Shown here: positions 10,917-21,902 of the stretch, piece after piece
How positions within the stretch are numbered: the stretch's first letter is position 1
Layout: each line of letters opens with the position of its first letter
Source of the DNA: Apostichopus californicus
Taxonomy: Eukaryota > Echinodermata > Holothuroidea > Aspidochirotida > Stichopodidae
DNA: 24,694 nucleotides
NCBI GenBank assembly: GCA_020650975.1
Contig: JAIPMN010191530.1
Span: forward strand, 1-24,694
Direction: 5' to 3'
Position numbers and translations under genes: made by a program
Notes under the pieces: model-generated
Told to the model about the DNA's origin: nothing
What the model saw: only the letters and a program-made list of their open reading frames with translations
The model's database searches: none

Positions 10917-12024
10917 CTGCTTTTTAGGGTACACAGAATACCACTAAAATATGTTTGTAACAGTAACATAGTACAATTGAAAAGTACGAATTAACAAAAC
11001 GAAACCTCGATTGTGTTCAAAGTTGAAAGTATAGTTTGCCATCGCCGATGACGGAGGAGAAGAAAGACAACTCTTTCTGCTTGTGTGTAGTGTGTTGATT
11101 AGCAGGACTACTCAGCCTAAAAAAAGGTATTACGTAGCTAAAAAGCGAAAATAAATCAGATGAAACTTTAAAATCACTCCATATAGCCTGTTCACACACC
11201 TATAAGCTCTACTTCAAATGCGGAATTACAGTAATTCAACGTACAAGCTTATAGCGAGCTCGTTCTTTGATTTCAACTGGGGTGTCCCAAGTTCAAATGC
11301 ATGGTCAATGAACTTCTTGTGAACTAGATACGCAGCATTCGTACATGGGTAAACAACTTGCAATGTACACTCGGCACATTTAAAAAAATCTCAAAAAGTT
11401 TTTGTAGACACTGAAAGTCACAGTATAGAACCGAGTCAATTGCAGTTGGTCAAACAAAATATGTACTTAAACAATCATCTAAACATTGTATAAGGAATAC
11501 CTCATAACATCTCCTGAAACGGGTACATTATAGGCTACTCATAAATTAGGCAAATTAGAGACATAGCCTACCAAATAGCACGGGCAGACAAAATGATGCG
11601 TTCACAAATGGTTTTCAAATACCTGTAACAACAGCAAAAGTCTCGTTTTGGATTTGCAAGCAATTTATTATTTTACGATATTCTCAGAAAAATCAGTACT
11701 TATAACCAACGAGGTGAACGGGCAATCATCATAAAACAGCATTTTATTTTAAACGAGAACAAAATTTCTTATACCTAGAAATTTATTAAGGATATGCTAC
11801 TCTTTATTTATGAATGATAATAAAAAATACATTTGTCTAATTTCTATATGATGCAAGATTCAACATCTTGAATTTAGATGGAAATGACCAAATATGTAAA
11901 GGTATCTACTTACTGATGCTTTTATGTAACAATGTTATCTGTTAATGCCATTTTGTCCACGATATGCTACTCTTTTAGTATGAAAAAAAGCAATTCTTTT
12001 TTATCTTACTTCCTCCATATATAG

Positions 12025-12045
12025 TCGAGGAAAATAACAAAGCAG
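12025..12045 (+). CDS. 21-nt micro-exon B1 (EENNKA)
   Basis: Acceptor CCATATATAG, donor CAG|GTAAGAATG. In the phase-1 frame the core peptide is EENNKA, preceded by a Val codon split across the intron (G|TC). First intact exon of the array. Confidence 0.75.
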
Positions 12046-12312
12046 GTAAGAATGATAGGGAAGTACTGAAAACATCATAGAAAGCAGTTTTTATTCAAAG
12101 AAGGATAAAAACTTGAATTTAGATATAGATGAAACATAACATCAGAAAATGGTCTATTTACTGATAGAATTTTGAATAAGGTATAAGTTAACAAACTCTA
12201 TCACTTTATGTATGAGGTGTATATGTGATTGTCATTTGAAATCGACGACATATTACTATATATTGATGAATAATAAGAAAAACATATAAATAATAATAAA
12301 CATCTACAGCAG

Positions 12313-12333
12313 TTAGAGGAAATGCAGATGCAG
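12313..12333 (+). CDS. 21-nt micro-exon C1 (RGNADA)
   Basis: Acceptor TACAGCAG, donor CAG|GTACGA. Phase-1 peptide RGNADA after a split Val. C exons lack a clear pyrimidine tract, so splicing is less certain than for A and B. Confidence 0.55.
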
Positions 12334-12593
12334 GTACGAAAAACGAATATCTGCGGAGCATATGTTTAGTGCACATTTACTTTGCTGTTTAAAAGACGTA
12401 ACACCTTGAATTAGACAGGAATAACCTAACAGATCTGATGGTGTATATTTACTAATATTTTTTGAATAATCTAGGTTGACCAATTTCTTTGATACTTATT
12501 TTCAAGAAATGATATCTTTACTTTATCGTATATCCTCGTATTTATCTATGCACTTAACAGCATATGTATTTTTCAATTTTCCGTCGTACACAG

Positions 12594-12614
12594 CTAGAGG
12601 AAAACCAGAAACGG
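12594..12614 (+). CDS. 21-nt micro-exon A1 (RGKPET)
   Basis: Acceptor GTACACAG after a pyrimidine-rich tract, donor CGG|GTAAGAATG. Phase-1 peptide RGKPET. It starts CT, so the split codon after a G-ending exon would be Ala rather than Val. Confidence 0.75.
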
Positions 12615-12906
12615 GTAAGAATGAAAAGATGGAAATATTTATTTATTTATTTATTTTCAATGAGAAAGATAAACTATAATATCTGTTATGAACATAACAT
12701 CTTGAAATTAAGATAGAAATGACCGAAACAATATTGAAGGTAATCTACTTACTGGTTTATTATTCAAAGAGTGGGTCAGTGACAAAGCCTTCACATTTTC
12801 CCGCAGAAATATTAAATGTGTACTATCAATATGTTATTGCACATGCTACTATTTATCTACATGAAATTAAAATTATATATCATTTTCTTATTTCCTACAT
12901 ATATAG

Positions 12907-12927
12907 TGGGAGAAATCAACACGACAG
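12907..12927 (+). CDS. 21-nt micro-exon B2 (GEINTT)
   Basis: Acceptor ACATATATAG, donor CAG|GTAAGAAA. Phase-1 peptide GEINTT; the split codon G|TG is still Val. Confidence 0.75.
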
Positions 12928-13207
12928 GTAAGAAATGAATGGGAAGTAATGAAAACATCATATAAAGCAGTTTTTATTTCAAACGAAAAAGAACCCATTA
13001 CATCTAGAATACATAAACAAACAGATGGAACATATAACATCAGAAAGTGGTTTATTTACTGATAGAGTGTTGAGTAAGGTATAAAGTACCAAACCCTATC
13101 ATTTTATGTTTCAAGTGTAAATGTACCTGCTCTTTTGATCCACGACATATTACTATTTTTTATGAATAGTAATATAAATTAAATAATTAAATAAACATAT
13201 AATGCAG

Positions 13208-13228
13208 ATAGAAGAAACGCAGATGTAA
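13208..13228 (+). pseudogene. Damaged micro-exon C2
   Basis: Acceptor AATGCAG is kept but the donor position reads TT instead of GT. The only nearby GT would give a 17-nt exon that breaks frame. Confidence 0.6.
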
Positions 13229-13489
13229 TTAAAAGAAACAAATAATCCGGATCACATGTTACGTACAGTATTTATTTCATTGTTTAAAAATACCTTACAC
13301 CTTGAATTAAACAGGAATTACCTCAAAATCTACCATTGTCTATTTACTAATAAGTTTTGAATAATTGATGGGTGAAAATCTTTTATATTTATTCTAAAAC
13401 GTTTATTATCTATACGTTATCGTGAATGCTCGTATGTATCTATGTGATTTCCAGCATATGTATTTTTCTTTTATTCCTGTCTTAAACAG

Positions 13490-13510
13490 TTAAAGGAAAA
13501 CCAGAAACGG
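13490..13510 (+). CDS. 21-nt micro-exon A2 (KGKPET)
   Basis: Acceptor CTGTCTTAAACAG, donor CGG|GTAAGAATG. Phase-1 peptide KGKPET after a split Val. Confidence 0.8.
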
Positions 13511-13783
13511 GTAAGAATGAAAAGATGGCAACATTTATTTCCAATGAAAAAGTAAAAAGCTCACATCCAGAATGAACGTTACATCTTGAAGATGAAAATG
13601 ACAGAAGCAAGCTAGAAGGTTGTCTACTTACTGGTATATTATTTAAAACGTGTGTCAGTGACAAAGCCTTCATATTTTCCCACAGAAATAGCATGTACTA
13701 TAAATATGTTATTACACACGCTACTATTTAACTACGGGAAAATATGAAACGTTTTTCTTTTTTCATATTTGCTCCATAAATAG

Positions 13784-13804
13784 TTGAGAACATCAACAAA
13801 GCAG
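13784..13804 (+). CDS. 21-nt micro-exon B3 (ENINKA)
   Basis: Acceptor CATAAATAG, donor CAG|GTAAGA. Phase-1 peptide ENINKA. The following C exon has been deleted, with a junction near 14085. Confidence 0.75.
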
Positions 13805-14155
13805 GTAAGATGGAACGAGAAGTAGTAAAAACATCATAAACAACAGTTTTTTTTAATTTCAAACGAGTTAAAGAACCCTTAAATCTAGAATTCAGATATA
13901 GATGAAACATAACATAATAAAGTGGTCTATTGGCTTATAGAGTTTTGAATAAGGTATAAAGTACCAAACACTCTCATTGTATGTATAAAGTGTAAATTTA
14001 ATTGCCCTTCTCATCAAAGACATATTATTATTCTTTCATGAATAATAATAAAGTAATATACATATTTAAATAAACACTTAATGCATCGTATATCCTCGTA
14101 TTTATCTACATAAATTCCAGCAAAAGTATTTTTCTTATATTTCTGTCTTATACAG

Positions 14156-14176
14156 CTAGAGGAACACCAGCAACGG
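14156..14176 (+). CDS. 21-nt micro-exon A3 (RGTPAT)
   Basis: Acceptor CTGTCTTATACAG, donor CGG|GTAAGAATG. Phase-1 peptide RGTPAT. The next B exon is deleted, with a junction near 14380. Confidence 0.8.
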
Positions 14177-14621
14177 GTAAGAATGAAAAGATTGCAATAT
14201 TTATTTCCATTAGGAAGAACAAAACTTACATCCAATATGAACATTACATCTTGAATTAAGATAGAAATGACCAAAACCAGCCAGCCTAGAAAGTTTTCTT
14301 CTTACTGGTGTATTTTTTCAAAACGTGGATGAGTGACAAATCCTTAATATTTTCTCGCAGAAATAGTAAGTATGTACTATTTCAGACGAAGAAAAGCACC
14401 CTTACATCTAGAATTTAGATAAAGATTAAACATAATACCATAAAGTGGTCTATTGACTGATAGAGTTTTGAATAAGGTATAAAGTACCAAACACTGTCAT
14501 GTATGTATCAAGTATAAATGTTATTGCCCTTCTAATCCACGACATATAACTATTCTTTTATGAATAATAAAAATAAAATAATGAAATAATAAACAAATAA
14601 TGAAATAAACACTTAATGCAG

Positions 14622-14642
14622 TAAAAGGAAAAGCAGATGCAG
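14622..14642 (+). CDS. 21-nt micro-exon C4 (KGKADA), key for the reading frame
   Basis: Acceptor TTAATGCAG, donor CAG|GTACGA. The whole-codon frame starts with TAA, but the phase-1 frame reads KGKADA and the split codon G|TA is still Val. Together with the exon at 17003 this identifies phase 1 as the working frame. Confidence 0.6.
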
Positions 14643-14910
14643 GTACGAAAAATGAATATCTGCGGATCATATGTTAAGTACAGCATTTATATCGCCCGTT
14701 AAAAAGACCCAGCATCTTGAATTAGACAGGAAATACCTAAAATGGTGTCTATTTACTGGTAATTTTTAAATAATTGAGGGTGACCAATTTCTTTCATATT
14801 TATTCTTAAGAAATGGTATGCATGTATTATCTATACGTTATCGTATATCCTCGTATTTCTGTACGTGAATTCCAGCAAAAGTATTTTACTTATAATTCTG
14901 TCTTATACAG

Positions 14911-14931
14911 CTAGAGAAAAACCAGAAACGG
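14911..14931 (+). CDS. 21-nt micro-exon A4 (REKPET)
   Basis: Acceptor CTGTCTTATACAG, donor CGG|GTAAGAATG. Phase-1 peptide REKPET. Confidence 0.8.
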
Positions 14932-15218
14932 GTAAGAATGAAAAGATGGCAATATTTATTTCCATTAGGAAGAACAAAACTTACATCCAATATGAACATT
15001 ACATCTTGAATTAAGATAGAAATGACCAAAACAAGCTAGCCTAGAAAGTTTTCTTCTTACTAGTATATTTTTTCAAAACGTGGATGAGTGACAAATCTTT
15101 AATATTTTCCCGCGGGAATAATAAATGATTACAATCAATATGTTTTTGCACCTGCTACTATTTATCGACGTGAAAATAAGAAAGGATATATCTTTTTTCT
15201 TATTTCCTTCATATATAT

Positions 15219-15239
15219 TCGAAGATATCAACAAAACAG
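15219..15239 (+). pseudogene. Micro-exon B5 with lost acceptor
   Basis: The donor CAG|GTAAGAATG is intact and the phase-1 frame is open (EDINKT), but the acceptor AG has become AT (ATATATAT before the exon). Probably not spliced in. The following C exon is deleted near 15290. Confidence 0.6.
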
Positions 15240-15507
15240 GTAAGAATGCATGGGAAGTAGTGAAAACATCATAACATCAAACGAGGAAAAGAACATGACT
15301 CAATACCTTGAATGAGACAGGAATGACCTAACAAATATAAACGTGTCTATATCATGATAACTTTTTAATAATTGAGGGTGCTTGATCTTTCACATTTATT
15401 CTGAAGAACTGGTATGCGTTTATTATCAATATACGTTATTGCATATGCTCGTATGTATCTACGAAATAACAAGCATATGTTTTGTCTAATATTTCAGTCG
15501 TATACAG

Positions 15508-15528
15508 TTAGAGGAAAACCGGAAAGGA
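15508..15528 (+). CDS. 21-nt micro-exon A5 (RGKPER)
   Basis: Acceptor CAGTCGTATACAG, donor GGA|GTAAAA, weaker than usual. Phase-1 peptide RGKPER. The exon ends in A, so the next split codon would not be Val. Confidence 0.65.
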
Positions 15529-15810
15529 GTAAAAATAGAAAAATGGCAACATTTATTTCTAATGAAAAAGATCAGACCTAATATCGAAAATTAACATTAC
15601 ATCTTGAATTAAGATATAAATGACCGAAACAATCTAGAAGGCTGTCTTCTTACTGGTATATTCTTCAAAAAGTTTTTGAGTGACAAATCCTTCATATTTT
15701 CCCGCAGGAATAGTAAGTGTGGACTATCAATATGATATTGCACATGCCACTATTTATCTAAGAGAAAATACAAAAATATATATCTTTTTCCTTATTTCCT
15801 TCATATATAG

Positions 15811-15831
15811 TCGAAGACATCAACAAAACAG
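15811..15831 (+). CDS. 21-nt micro-exon B6 (EDINKT)
   Basis: Acceptor TTCATATATAG, donor CAG|GTAAGAATT. Phase-1 peptide EDINKT. GAC here against GAT in B5 is a silent difference in this frame. Confidence 0.8.
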
Positions 15832-16122
15832 GTAAGAATTAATGGGAAGTAATGGAAACATCATAAAAGGCAGTTTTTATTTCAAACGAGGTAAAAAAAA
15901 ACTTACATCTAGAATTCAGATATAGATGAAACATTACATCAGAAATTGGTCTATTGACTTATAGAGTTTCGAGTAACGTATAAGTTTTCAAACCCTATCA
16001 TTTTATGTATCAAGTGTAAATGTAATTGCCCTTTTTATCCACGACATATTACTATATATTGTTGTAAATAATAATAACATAATGAAATTAACAAATAAAT
16101 AATGAAATAAATATATCATGCA

Positions 16123-16144
16123 ATTAGGGGAATAGCGGATTCAG
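16123..16144 (+). pseudogene. Degenerate C micro-exon
   Basis: Recognisable C-class remnant in which neither splice site survives (GCAATT before, CAG|ATAAGA after). Confidence 0.55.
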
Positions 16145-16420
16145 ATAAGAGATACGAATATCTGTGGATCATATGTTAAGTACAGCATTTATTTTGCTGC
16201 TTAAAAAGATTCAATACCTTGAATTAGACAGGAATGACATAACAAATGTAAACGTCTCTATTTACTGATAACTTTTGAATAATTGAGGGTGATCGTTCTT
16301 TCATATTTATTCTGAAGAACTGGAATGCGTTATATATCAATATACGTTATCGCTTATGCTCGCATATTTTTCTACGAAATTACTACCAAATGTATTGTCT
16401 AATATTTCAGTCGTATACAG

Positions 16421-16441
16421 TTAGAGGAAAACCGGAAAGGA
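16421..16441 (+). CDS. 21-nt micro-exon A6 (RGKPER)
   Basis: Same exon as A5, 913 bp downstream; acceptor TCGTATACAG, donor GGA|GTAAAC. The shared altered donor shows A5 and A6 came from one recent duplication. Confidence 0.6.
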
Positions 16442-16713
16442 GTAAACTAGAAAAAATGGCAACATTTATTTCTAATGAGAAAGATCAGAACTAATATCTA
16501 AATTAAACATTACATCTTGAATTAAGATATCAATGACCAAAACAATCTAGAAGGTAATCTACTTACTTATTCAAAATATATATCAGTGATTAATCCTTCA
16601 TAGTTTCCAGTAGCAAAAATCAGTGTGTACTGTCAATATGTTATCGCACATGCCACTATTCATCTAGTACGAGAAAATAGAAATAACTGTTTTCTTATTT
16701 CCTTCATATATAG

Positions 16714-16734
16714 TTGAGGAAATCAATAAAGCCT
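16714..16734 (+). CDS. 21-nt micro-exon B7 (EEINKA)
   Basis: Acceptor TTCATATATAG, donor CCT|GTAATG. The exon end has shifted from CAG to CCT but the 21-nt length is kept. Phase-1 peptide EEINKA. Confidence 0.65.
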
Positions 16735-17002
16735 GTAATGAACGGGAAGTTGTGAAAACATCATAAAAAGTAGTTTATTTCAGACGAGGAAAAGAACCTT
16801 TACATCTTGAATTGAGATATAGATGAAACATTACATCATAAAGTGATCTATTGATAAAGTTTTGAGTAACGTATAAGTTTACAAACCCGATCATTTTAGG
16901 TAACAAGTGTAACTGTAACTGTAATTTTATCCACAACATATTACTATTTATTTATGAAAAAGAACTAAATGATATAAATAATTAAAAAAACATTTTATGC
17001 AG

Positions 17003-17023
17003 TTAGAGTAAAAACAGATGCAG
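17003..17023 (+). CDS. 21-nt micro-exon, C class (RVKTDA), key for the reading frame
   Basis: Acceptor TTTTATGCAG, donor CAG|GTAAGAGA. The whole-codon frame has TAA at its third codon; the phase-1 frame is open (RVKTDA). Confidence 0.6.
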
Positions 17024-17298
17024 GTAAGAGAAACAATTATCTGCGGATCAGATGTTAAGTGCATCATTTATTTCGCTGTCTAAAAAGACCCAACACCTTG
17101 AATTACACAGGAATTACATAAAACATATACAGGTGTCTATTCACTAATAAATATTAGATAATTGATGGGTGACCAATTTCTTTCATACTTATTCTTAAGA
17201 AATGGTGTGCCTGTGTTATCTATACGTTATCGCATATCCTCGTATTTATATATGAAATTACTAGTAAATGTATTTTCTAATATTCCTGTCTTATACAG

Positions 17299-17319
17299 TT
17301 AGAGGAAAACCGGAAACGG
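17299..17319 (+). CDS. 21-nt micro-exon A7 (RGKPET)
   Basis: Acceptor CTGTCTTATACAG, donor CGG|GTAAGAATG. Phase-1 peptide RGKPET; CCG for CCA is silent in this frame. The next B exon is deleted near 17535. Confidence 0.8.
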
Positions 17320-17737
17320 GTAAGAATGAAAAATGGCAATATTAACTTCCAATAAGAAAGATCAAACATGTATCTAGTATAAACATTGCATCTTGAATGA
17401 AGAAAAAACTGTCCGAAACAATCTAAAATTGTTTCTACTTACTGGTATATTATTTAATAAGTGGGTGAGTCACGATCCTTCGTTTTTTCCCCGTAGAAAT
17501 AGTAAATGTGTACTATGAAAATATTATCGCACATGGGAAGTAGTGAAAACATCATAACATAACATCCCTAAGTGGTCTATTTACTGATAGAATTTTGAAG
17601 CATAAGTTACCAAACCCTATCATGTTATGTATAAAGTGTAAAAGTCATTGCCCTTCATATCCACAGCACATTACTATTTACTAATGGATAATAATAACAT
17701 AATATAAATCATACATAAAAATAAACATATAATGCAG

Positions 17738-17758
17738 TTTGAGGAAATGCAGATGCAG
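17738..17758 (+). pseudogene. Damaged C micro-exon (GC donor, in-frame TGA)
   Basis: The donor reads CAG|GCACGA and the phase-1 frame contains TGA. Sequence downstream is truncated near 17775. Confidence 0.65.
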
Positions 17759-17911
17759 GCACGAGAACGTAATGTGTTAATGTAATTGCACTTTCTATCC
17801 ACGACGTATGGTATGCGTGTATTTTTCTATACGTTATCGCATATGCTCGTATTTATCTATGAATTTACCAGTATTTTACCAGTATTCTTCTTATTTTTCT
17901 GTTCTATACAG

Positions 17912-17932
17912 TTAGAGAAAAACAAGAAACGG
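17912..17932 (+). CDS. 21-nt micro-exon A8 (REKQET)
   Basis: Acceptor CTGTTCTATACAG, donor CGG|GTAAGAATG. Phase-1 peptide REKQET. No C exon follows the next B; B is fused directly to A (junction near 18448). Confidence 0.8.
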
Positions 17933-18209
17933 GTAAGAATGAAAACATGGCTCTATTTATTTCCAATATGGAAGATAAAAACGTATATCTAGTATAAACA
18001 TTACATCTTGAATTAAGATAAATATGACCGATACAAACTAGAAGGCTGTCTTTTACTGTATATTGTTTAGAAAGTGGATGAGTGAAAAATCCTTCATATT
18101 TTCCCGCAGGAAAAGTACATGTGTACTATCAAGATGTAATCGCACATGCTGCTATTTATCTACGAGAAACTATATACATAATTGGTTTTCTTATTTACTT
18201 CAAATATAG

Positions 18210-18230
18210 TTGGAGGAATCAACACGGGAG
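18210..18230 (+). CDS. 21-nt micro-exon B9 (GGINTG)
   Basis: Acceptor CAAATATAG, donor GAG|GTAAGAATG. Phase-1 peptide GGINTG after a split Val. Confidence 0.75.
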
Positions 18231-18535
18231 GTAAGAATGATTAGGAAGTAGTGAAAACATAAAAAAAAAATAGTTTCATTCCAAATGAGGGATAGAATCC
18301 TTATATGTACAATTCAGATATAGATGAAACATCACATCATAAGGTGGTTTATTTACTGATAGAGTCTTGAATAAGGTATAAGTTACCAAACCCTATCACT
18401 TTATGTAACAAGTGTAAATGTAATTGCCCTTTCTATCCACGACATATTGGTATGCGTGTATTATCTATACGTTATCGCATATGCTCGTATGTATCTATGA
18501 ATTTGCCATCAAATGTATTTTTCTGTTGTTTACAG

Positions 18536-18556
18536 TCGGAGGAAATCATGGAACAG
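18536..18556 (+). CDS. 21-nt micro-exon A9, B-like (GGNHGT)
   Basis: Lies in an A-class module (acceptor CTGTTGTTTACAG, donor CAG|GTAAGAATG), but the exon begins and ends like a B exon. Phase-1 peptide GGNHGT after a split Val. May be a gene-conversion chimera. Confidence 0.7.
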
Positions 18557-18833
18557 GTAAGAATGAAAAAAATTGTCAATATTTTTTTCCATAAGGACGA
18601 CAACAACTTTTATCAAGTATGAAAATTACACCCTGAATTAAGATATAAATGACCGAAAAAAGCAAGAAGGCTGTCTTCTTATTGCTAAATTACTCAAAAA
18701 TTGGATAAGTGACTAATCCTACATAGTTTCCCGCAGAAAAAGTAAGTATGTATTATCACTATGTTAGCGCACATGCCACTATTTATCTACGAGAAAATAG
18801 GGGGAAAAAAAATCTTATTTCCTTCATATATAG

Positions 18834-18854
18834 TTGAGGAAATCAATAAAGCAG
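18834..18854 (+). CDS. 21-nt micro-exon B10 (EEINKA)
   Basis: Acceptor TTCATATATAG, donor CAG|GTTAGA (weaker). Phase-1 peptide EEINKA. Confidence 0.6.
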
Positions 18855-19121
18855 GTTAGAATGAACGGGAAGTAGTGCTAACCTCATTTAAAAAAGATTT
18901 AAATTAAACCGAGGAAAAGAACGGGTTACCCTCATATCTAGAATTCAGGTATAGATCAAATTTAACATCAGAAAGTGATATATTTACTGATAGAGTTTTG
19001 AATAAGGTCCTTTCATTTTATGTATCAAGTTTAAATTGAATTGCTCTCTTTATCCACAGCATATTACTATTTATTGATAAATAATAATTAAATAATATAA
19101 ATAATTAAACATCTAATGCAG

Positions 19122-19143
19122 TTAGAAGAAATGCAGATGCAAG
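19122..19143 (+). pseudogene. C micro-exon with a 1-base insertion (22 nt)
   Basis: Both splice sites look usable (CTAATGCAG and AAG|GTACGA), but an extra A makes the block 22 nt, so inclusion would shift the frame. Confidence 0.6.
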
Positions 19144-19414
19144 GTACGAGAAACGAATATCTGCAGATCATTTGTTAAGAACAAAATTTGCTTTTTGTTT
19201 AGTTTAAAAATAACTTTACTTCTTGAATGAGACATAAATGGCTTAACAAATTTAACGGTGTCAATTTACTGTTACTTTTTGAATAATTCATGAGTGAACA
19301 AGCTATCATATTTATCCTTAAGAAATAGTATGCGTGTATTATCAATTGCATATGCTCGTATTTATCTGTGAAATTATCTGCAATTGTATTTTCAAATATT
19401 TCTGTCTTATACAG

Positions 19415-19435
19415 ATAGAGGAAAATAAGGAACTG
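19415..19435 (+). pseudogene. Damaged A10 micro-exon
   Basis: Acceptor CTTATACAG is kept; the donor is lost (CTG|GAAAGG) and the phase-1 frame contains TAA. Confidence 0.65.
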
Positions 19436-19718
19436 GAAAGGAAGGAAAGATGGATATATTTATTTCTAATGGGAAAGGTAAAAACCAATATCTAGAATTA
19501 ACATAACATCTTGAATTAGGATAGGAGTTGCCGAAACAATCTAGAAGATAGTCTACTTACTATTATATTTTTCAAAAAGTGCATGAGTGACAAATTCTTT
19601 TTTATTTTCCCGCAGAAATAGAAAATCAGTACTATCAATATGTTATTGCACATGTTACAAATTTATCTGCATGAAAATAATAAACATATTTCTTTATTCT
19701 TATTAACTTCATTTATAT

Positions 19719-19739
19719 TTGGAGGAATCAACATGGCAG
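19719..19739 (+). pseudogene. Damaged B11 micro-exon
   Basis: The acceptor AG is lost (CATTTATA before the exon) and the donor is a poor GTTTGA. The phase-1 frame is still open (GGINMA). Confidence 0.6.
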
Positions 19740-20054
19740 GTTTGAATTTAAGAGGAGTAGTGAAAACATCATAAAAAACCCAGTTTTTATTTCGAACTAG
19801 GAAATGAACCCATATATTTAGAATTCAGATGAAACATTACATCATAAAGTGGTTTATTTACTGATAGAGTGTTGAGTTAGGTATAGGTTACCAAACCCTA
19901 TCATTTTATGTAGCAAGTGTTAATGTAACTGCCCTTTCTATCCACGACATATTGGTATGCGTGTATTATCTATACGTTATCGCATATGCTCGTATTTATC
20001 TATGAATTTATCGGCATTTTACCAGTATTGTTCTAATTTTTCTGTTCTATACAG

Positions 20055-20075
20055 TTAGACCAAAACCAGAAACGG
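20055..20075 (+). CDS. 21-nt micro-exon A11 (RPKPET)
   Basis: Acceptor CTGTTCTATACAG, donor CGG|GTAAGAATG. Phase-1 peptide RPKPET. Confidence 0.8.
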
Positions 20076-20356
20076 GTAAGAATGAAAAGATGGCTGTTTT
20101 TATTTCCAATGAGGAAGATGAAAACGTATATCTAGTATGAATATTACATCTTGAATTCAGATAGAAATGACCGATACAATCTAGAAGGTAGTCTTCTTAC
20201 TGGTATATTATCAAAAAGTGCACGAGTGACAAATCCTTTATATTTTCCCGCAGAAATAGTAAATGAGTACTATCAAGATGGTATTGCACATGCTACTTAT
20301 TTTCAACGAGAAAATAAAAAATTACATAATTTTATTCCTATTTAATTCAAATATAT

Positions 20357-20377
20357 TTGGAGGATTCAACAAGACAG
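20357..20377 (+). pseudogene. Micro-exon B12 with lost acceptor
   Basis: Donor CAG|GTAAGAATG and open phase-1 frame (GGFNKT) remain, but a G to T change removed the acceptor AG (CAAATATAT before the exon). Confidence 0.6.
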
Positions 20378-20681
20378 GTAAGAATGATGGGGAGGTAGTT
20401 AAAACATAATAAAAGCAGCTTAGCTTTAAATCAAATGAGGAAACGAACTCTCATATCTAGAATTGAGATATAGATGAAACATTACATCAAAACGTAGTTT
20501 ATTAACTAATAGAGTGATAAGTAAGGTACAAGTTACCAAACCCTATCATTTTATGTAGCAAGGGTAAATGTAATTGCCCTTTCTATCCACGACATATTGG
20601 TATACGTGTATTATCTATACGTTATCGCATATCTATGAAATTACTAGTAATTGTATTTTCTAATATTCCTGTCTTATACAG

Positions 20682-20702
20682 TTAGAGGAAAACAGGAAAC
20701 GG
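20682..20702 (+). CDS. 21-nt micro-exon A12 (RGKQET)
   Basis: Acceptor CTGTCTTATACAG, donor CGG|GTAATT. Phase-1 peptide RGKQET. Confidence 0.7.
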
Positions 20703-20981
20703 GTAATTATGAAAAGATGACAATATTTATTTCCAATAAGAAAGATCAAACATGTATCTAGTATTAACATTACATCTTGAATTAAGAAAAATTTTCCGAA
20801 ACAATCTAAAAATTGTGTCTACTTACTGGTATATTATTTAATAAGTGGGTGAGTCACAATCCTTAATATTTTCCCGTATAAATAGTAAATGTGCACTATG
20901 AAAATATAATCGCACATGTTACTATTTATCTACTAGAAAATAAATAAATATATATCTCTTTCTTATTTACTTCATATATAG

Positions 20982-21002
20982 TTAAGAAAATCAATAAAGC
21001 CT
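20982..21002 (+). CDS. 21-nt micro-exon B13 (KKINKA)
   Basis: Acceptor TTCATATATAG, donor CCT|GTAAGA. Phase-1 peptide KKINKA. Confidence 0.7.
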
Positions 21003-21287
21003 GTAAGATGGAATGGGAAGTAGTGAAAACATCATAGAAAGCAGTTTTCATATCAAACGAGGAAAAGAACCCTTACATCTAAAATTCAGATATAGATGAA
21101 ACATAACATCACTAAGTGGTCTAATTACTGATAGAATTTTGAGTAAAGTATAAGATACCAAACCCTATCATTTTATGTATTAAATGTAAAAGTCATTGCC
21201 CTTCATATCCACAACACATTACTATTTTCTAATGGATAATAATAACATAACATTAATGATAAATATTTAAATAAACATCTAATGCAG

Positions 21288-21308
21288 TTTGAGGAAATGC
21301 AGATGCAG
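21288..21308 (+). pseudogene. Damaged C micro-exon (GC donor, in-frame TGA)
   Basis: Same state as the copy at 17738: CAG|GCACGA donor and TGA in the phase-1 frame. Confidence 0.65.
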
Positions 21309-21580
21309 GCACGAGAAACGAATATCTGCGGATAATATGTTAGTAGAGCATTTATTGCAATGTTTAAAAGACCTAACACCTTGGATAAGACAGGAATGAC
21401 CTAACAAATGTACAGGTGTCTATTAACTGACAATCTGTGAATAATTAATAAGTGACCAATCTTTCATATTTATTCTCAAGAACTGGTATACGTTTATTAT
21501 CTATACGTTATCGCATATGCTCGTATTTATCTATGAAATTACCATCAAATGTATTTCATAATATTTTATGTCTTATACAG

Positions 21581-21601
21581 TTAGAGGAAAACCAGAAACG
21601 G
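21581..21601 (+). CDS. 21-nt micro-exon A13 (RGKPET)
   Basis: Acceptor ATGTCTTATACAG, donor CGG|GTAAGAATG. Phase-1 peptide RGKPET; consensus A exon. Confidence 0.8.
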
Positions 21602-21881
21602 GTAAGAATGAAAAGATGACAATATTTATTTCCAATGAGGAAGATCAAAACTTATATCTAATATGAACATCACATCTTGAATTAAGACAGAAATGAAGGA
21701 AACAATCTAGAAGGTAGTCTTCTTACTGGTATATTAGCAAAAAGTGGATGAATGTCAAACCCTTAATATTTTACCGCAGAAATAGTAAATGAGTACTTTC
21801 AATATGTTATTTCACATTCTACTATTTATCTACGAGAAAATATCAAACAAATTTCTGTTTTCTTATTTCCTCCAAATATAG

Positions 21882-21902
21882 TTGGAGGAGTCAACACGGC
21901 AG
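21882..21902 (+). CDS. 21-nt micro-exon B14 (GGVNTA)
   Basis: Acceptor CCAAATATAG, donor CAG|GTAAGAAA. Phase-1 peptide GGVNTA. Confidence 0.75.

Larger units (their letters stand above)
10746..11800. other. Non-repeated spacer between the two arrays
   Basis: The repeat pattern of array I fades near 10745, and array II module sequence is recognisable from about 11800. No member of either array lies between. The only distinctive item is the GC-richer island at about 10820-10920. A 60-codon reading frame on the - strand at 11017-11199 overlaps a good acceptor-like tract (TTTTTTTAG, at about 11117-11125) but has no supporting partner. The rest (11200-11800) shows nothing I can identify. A gene boundary, or an exon that changes intron phase, could lie here. 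Confidence 0.6.

Noticed and set aside
11280..11310. tRNA B-box-like AGTTCAAATGC
   Set aside because: No A box or foldable cloverleaf around it.
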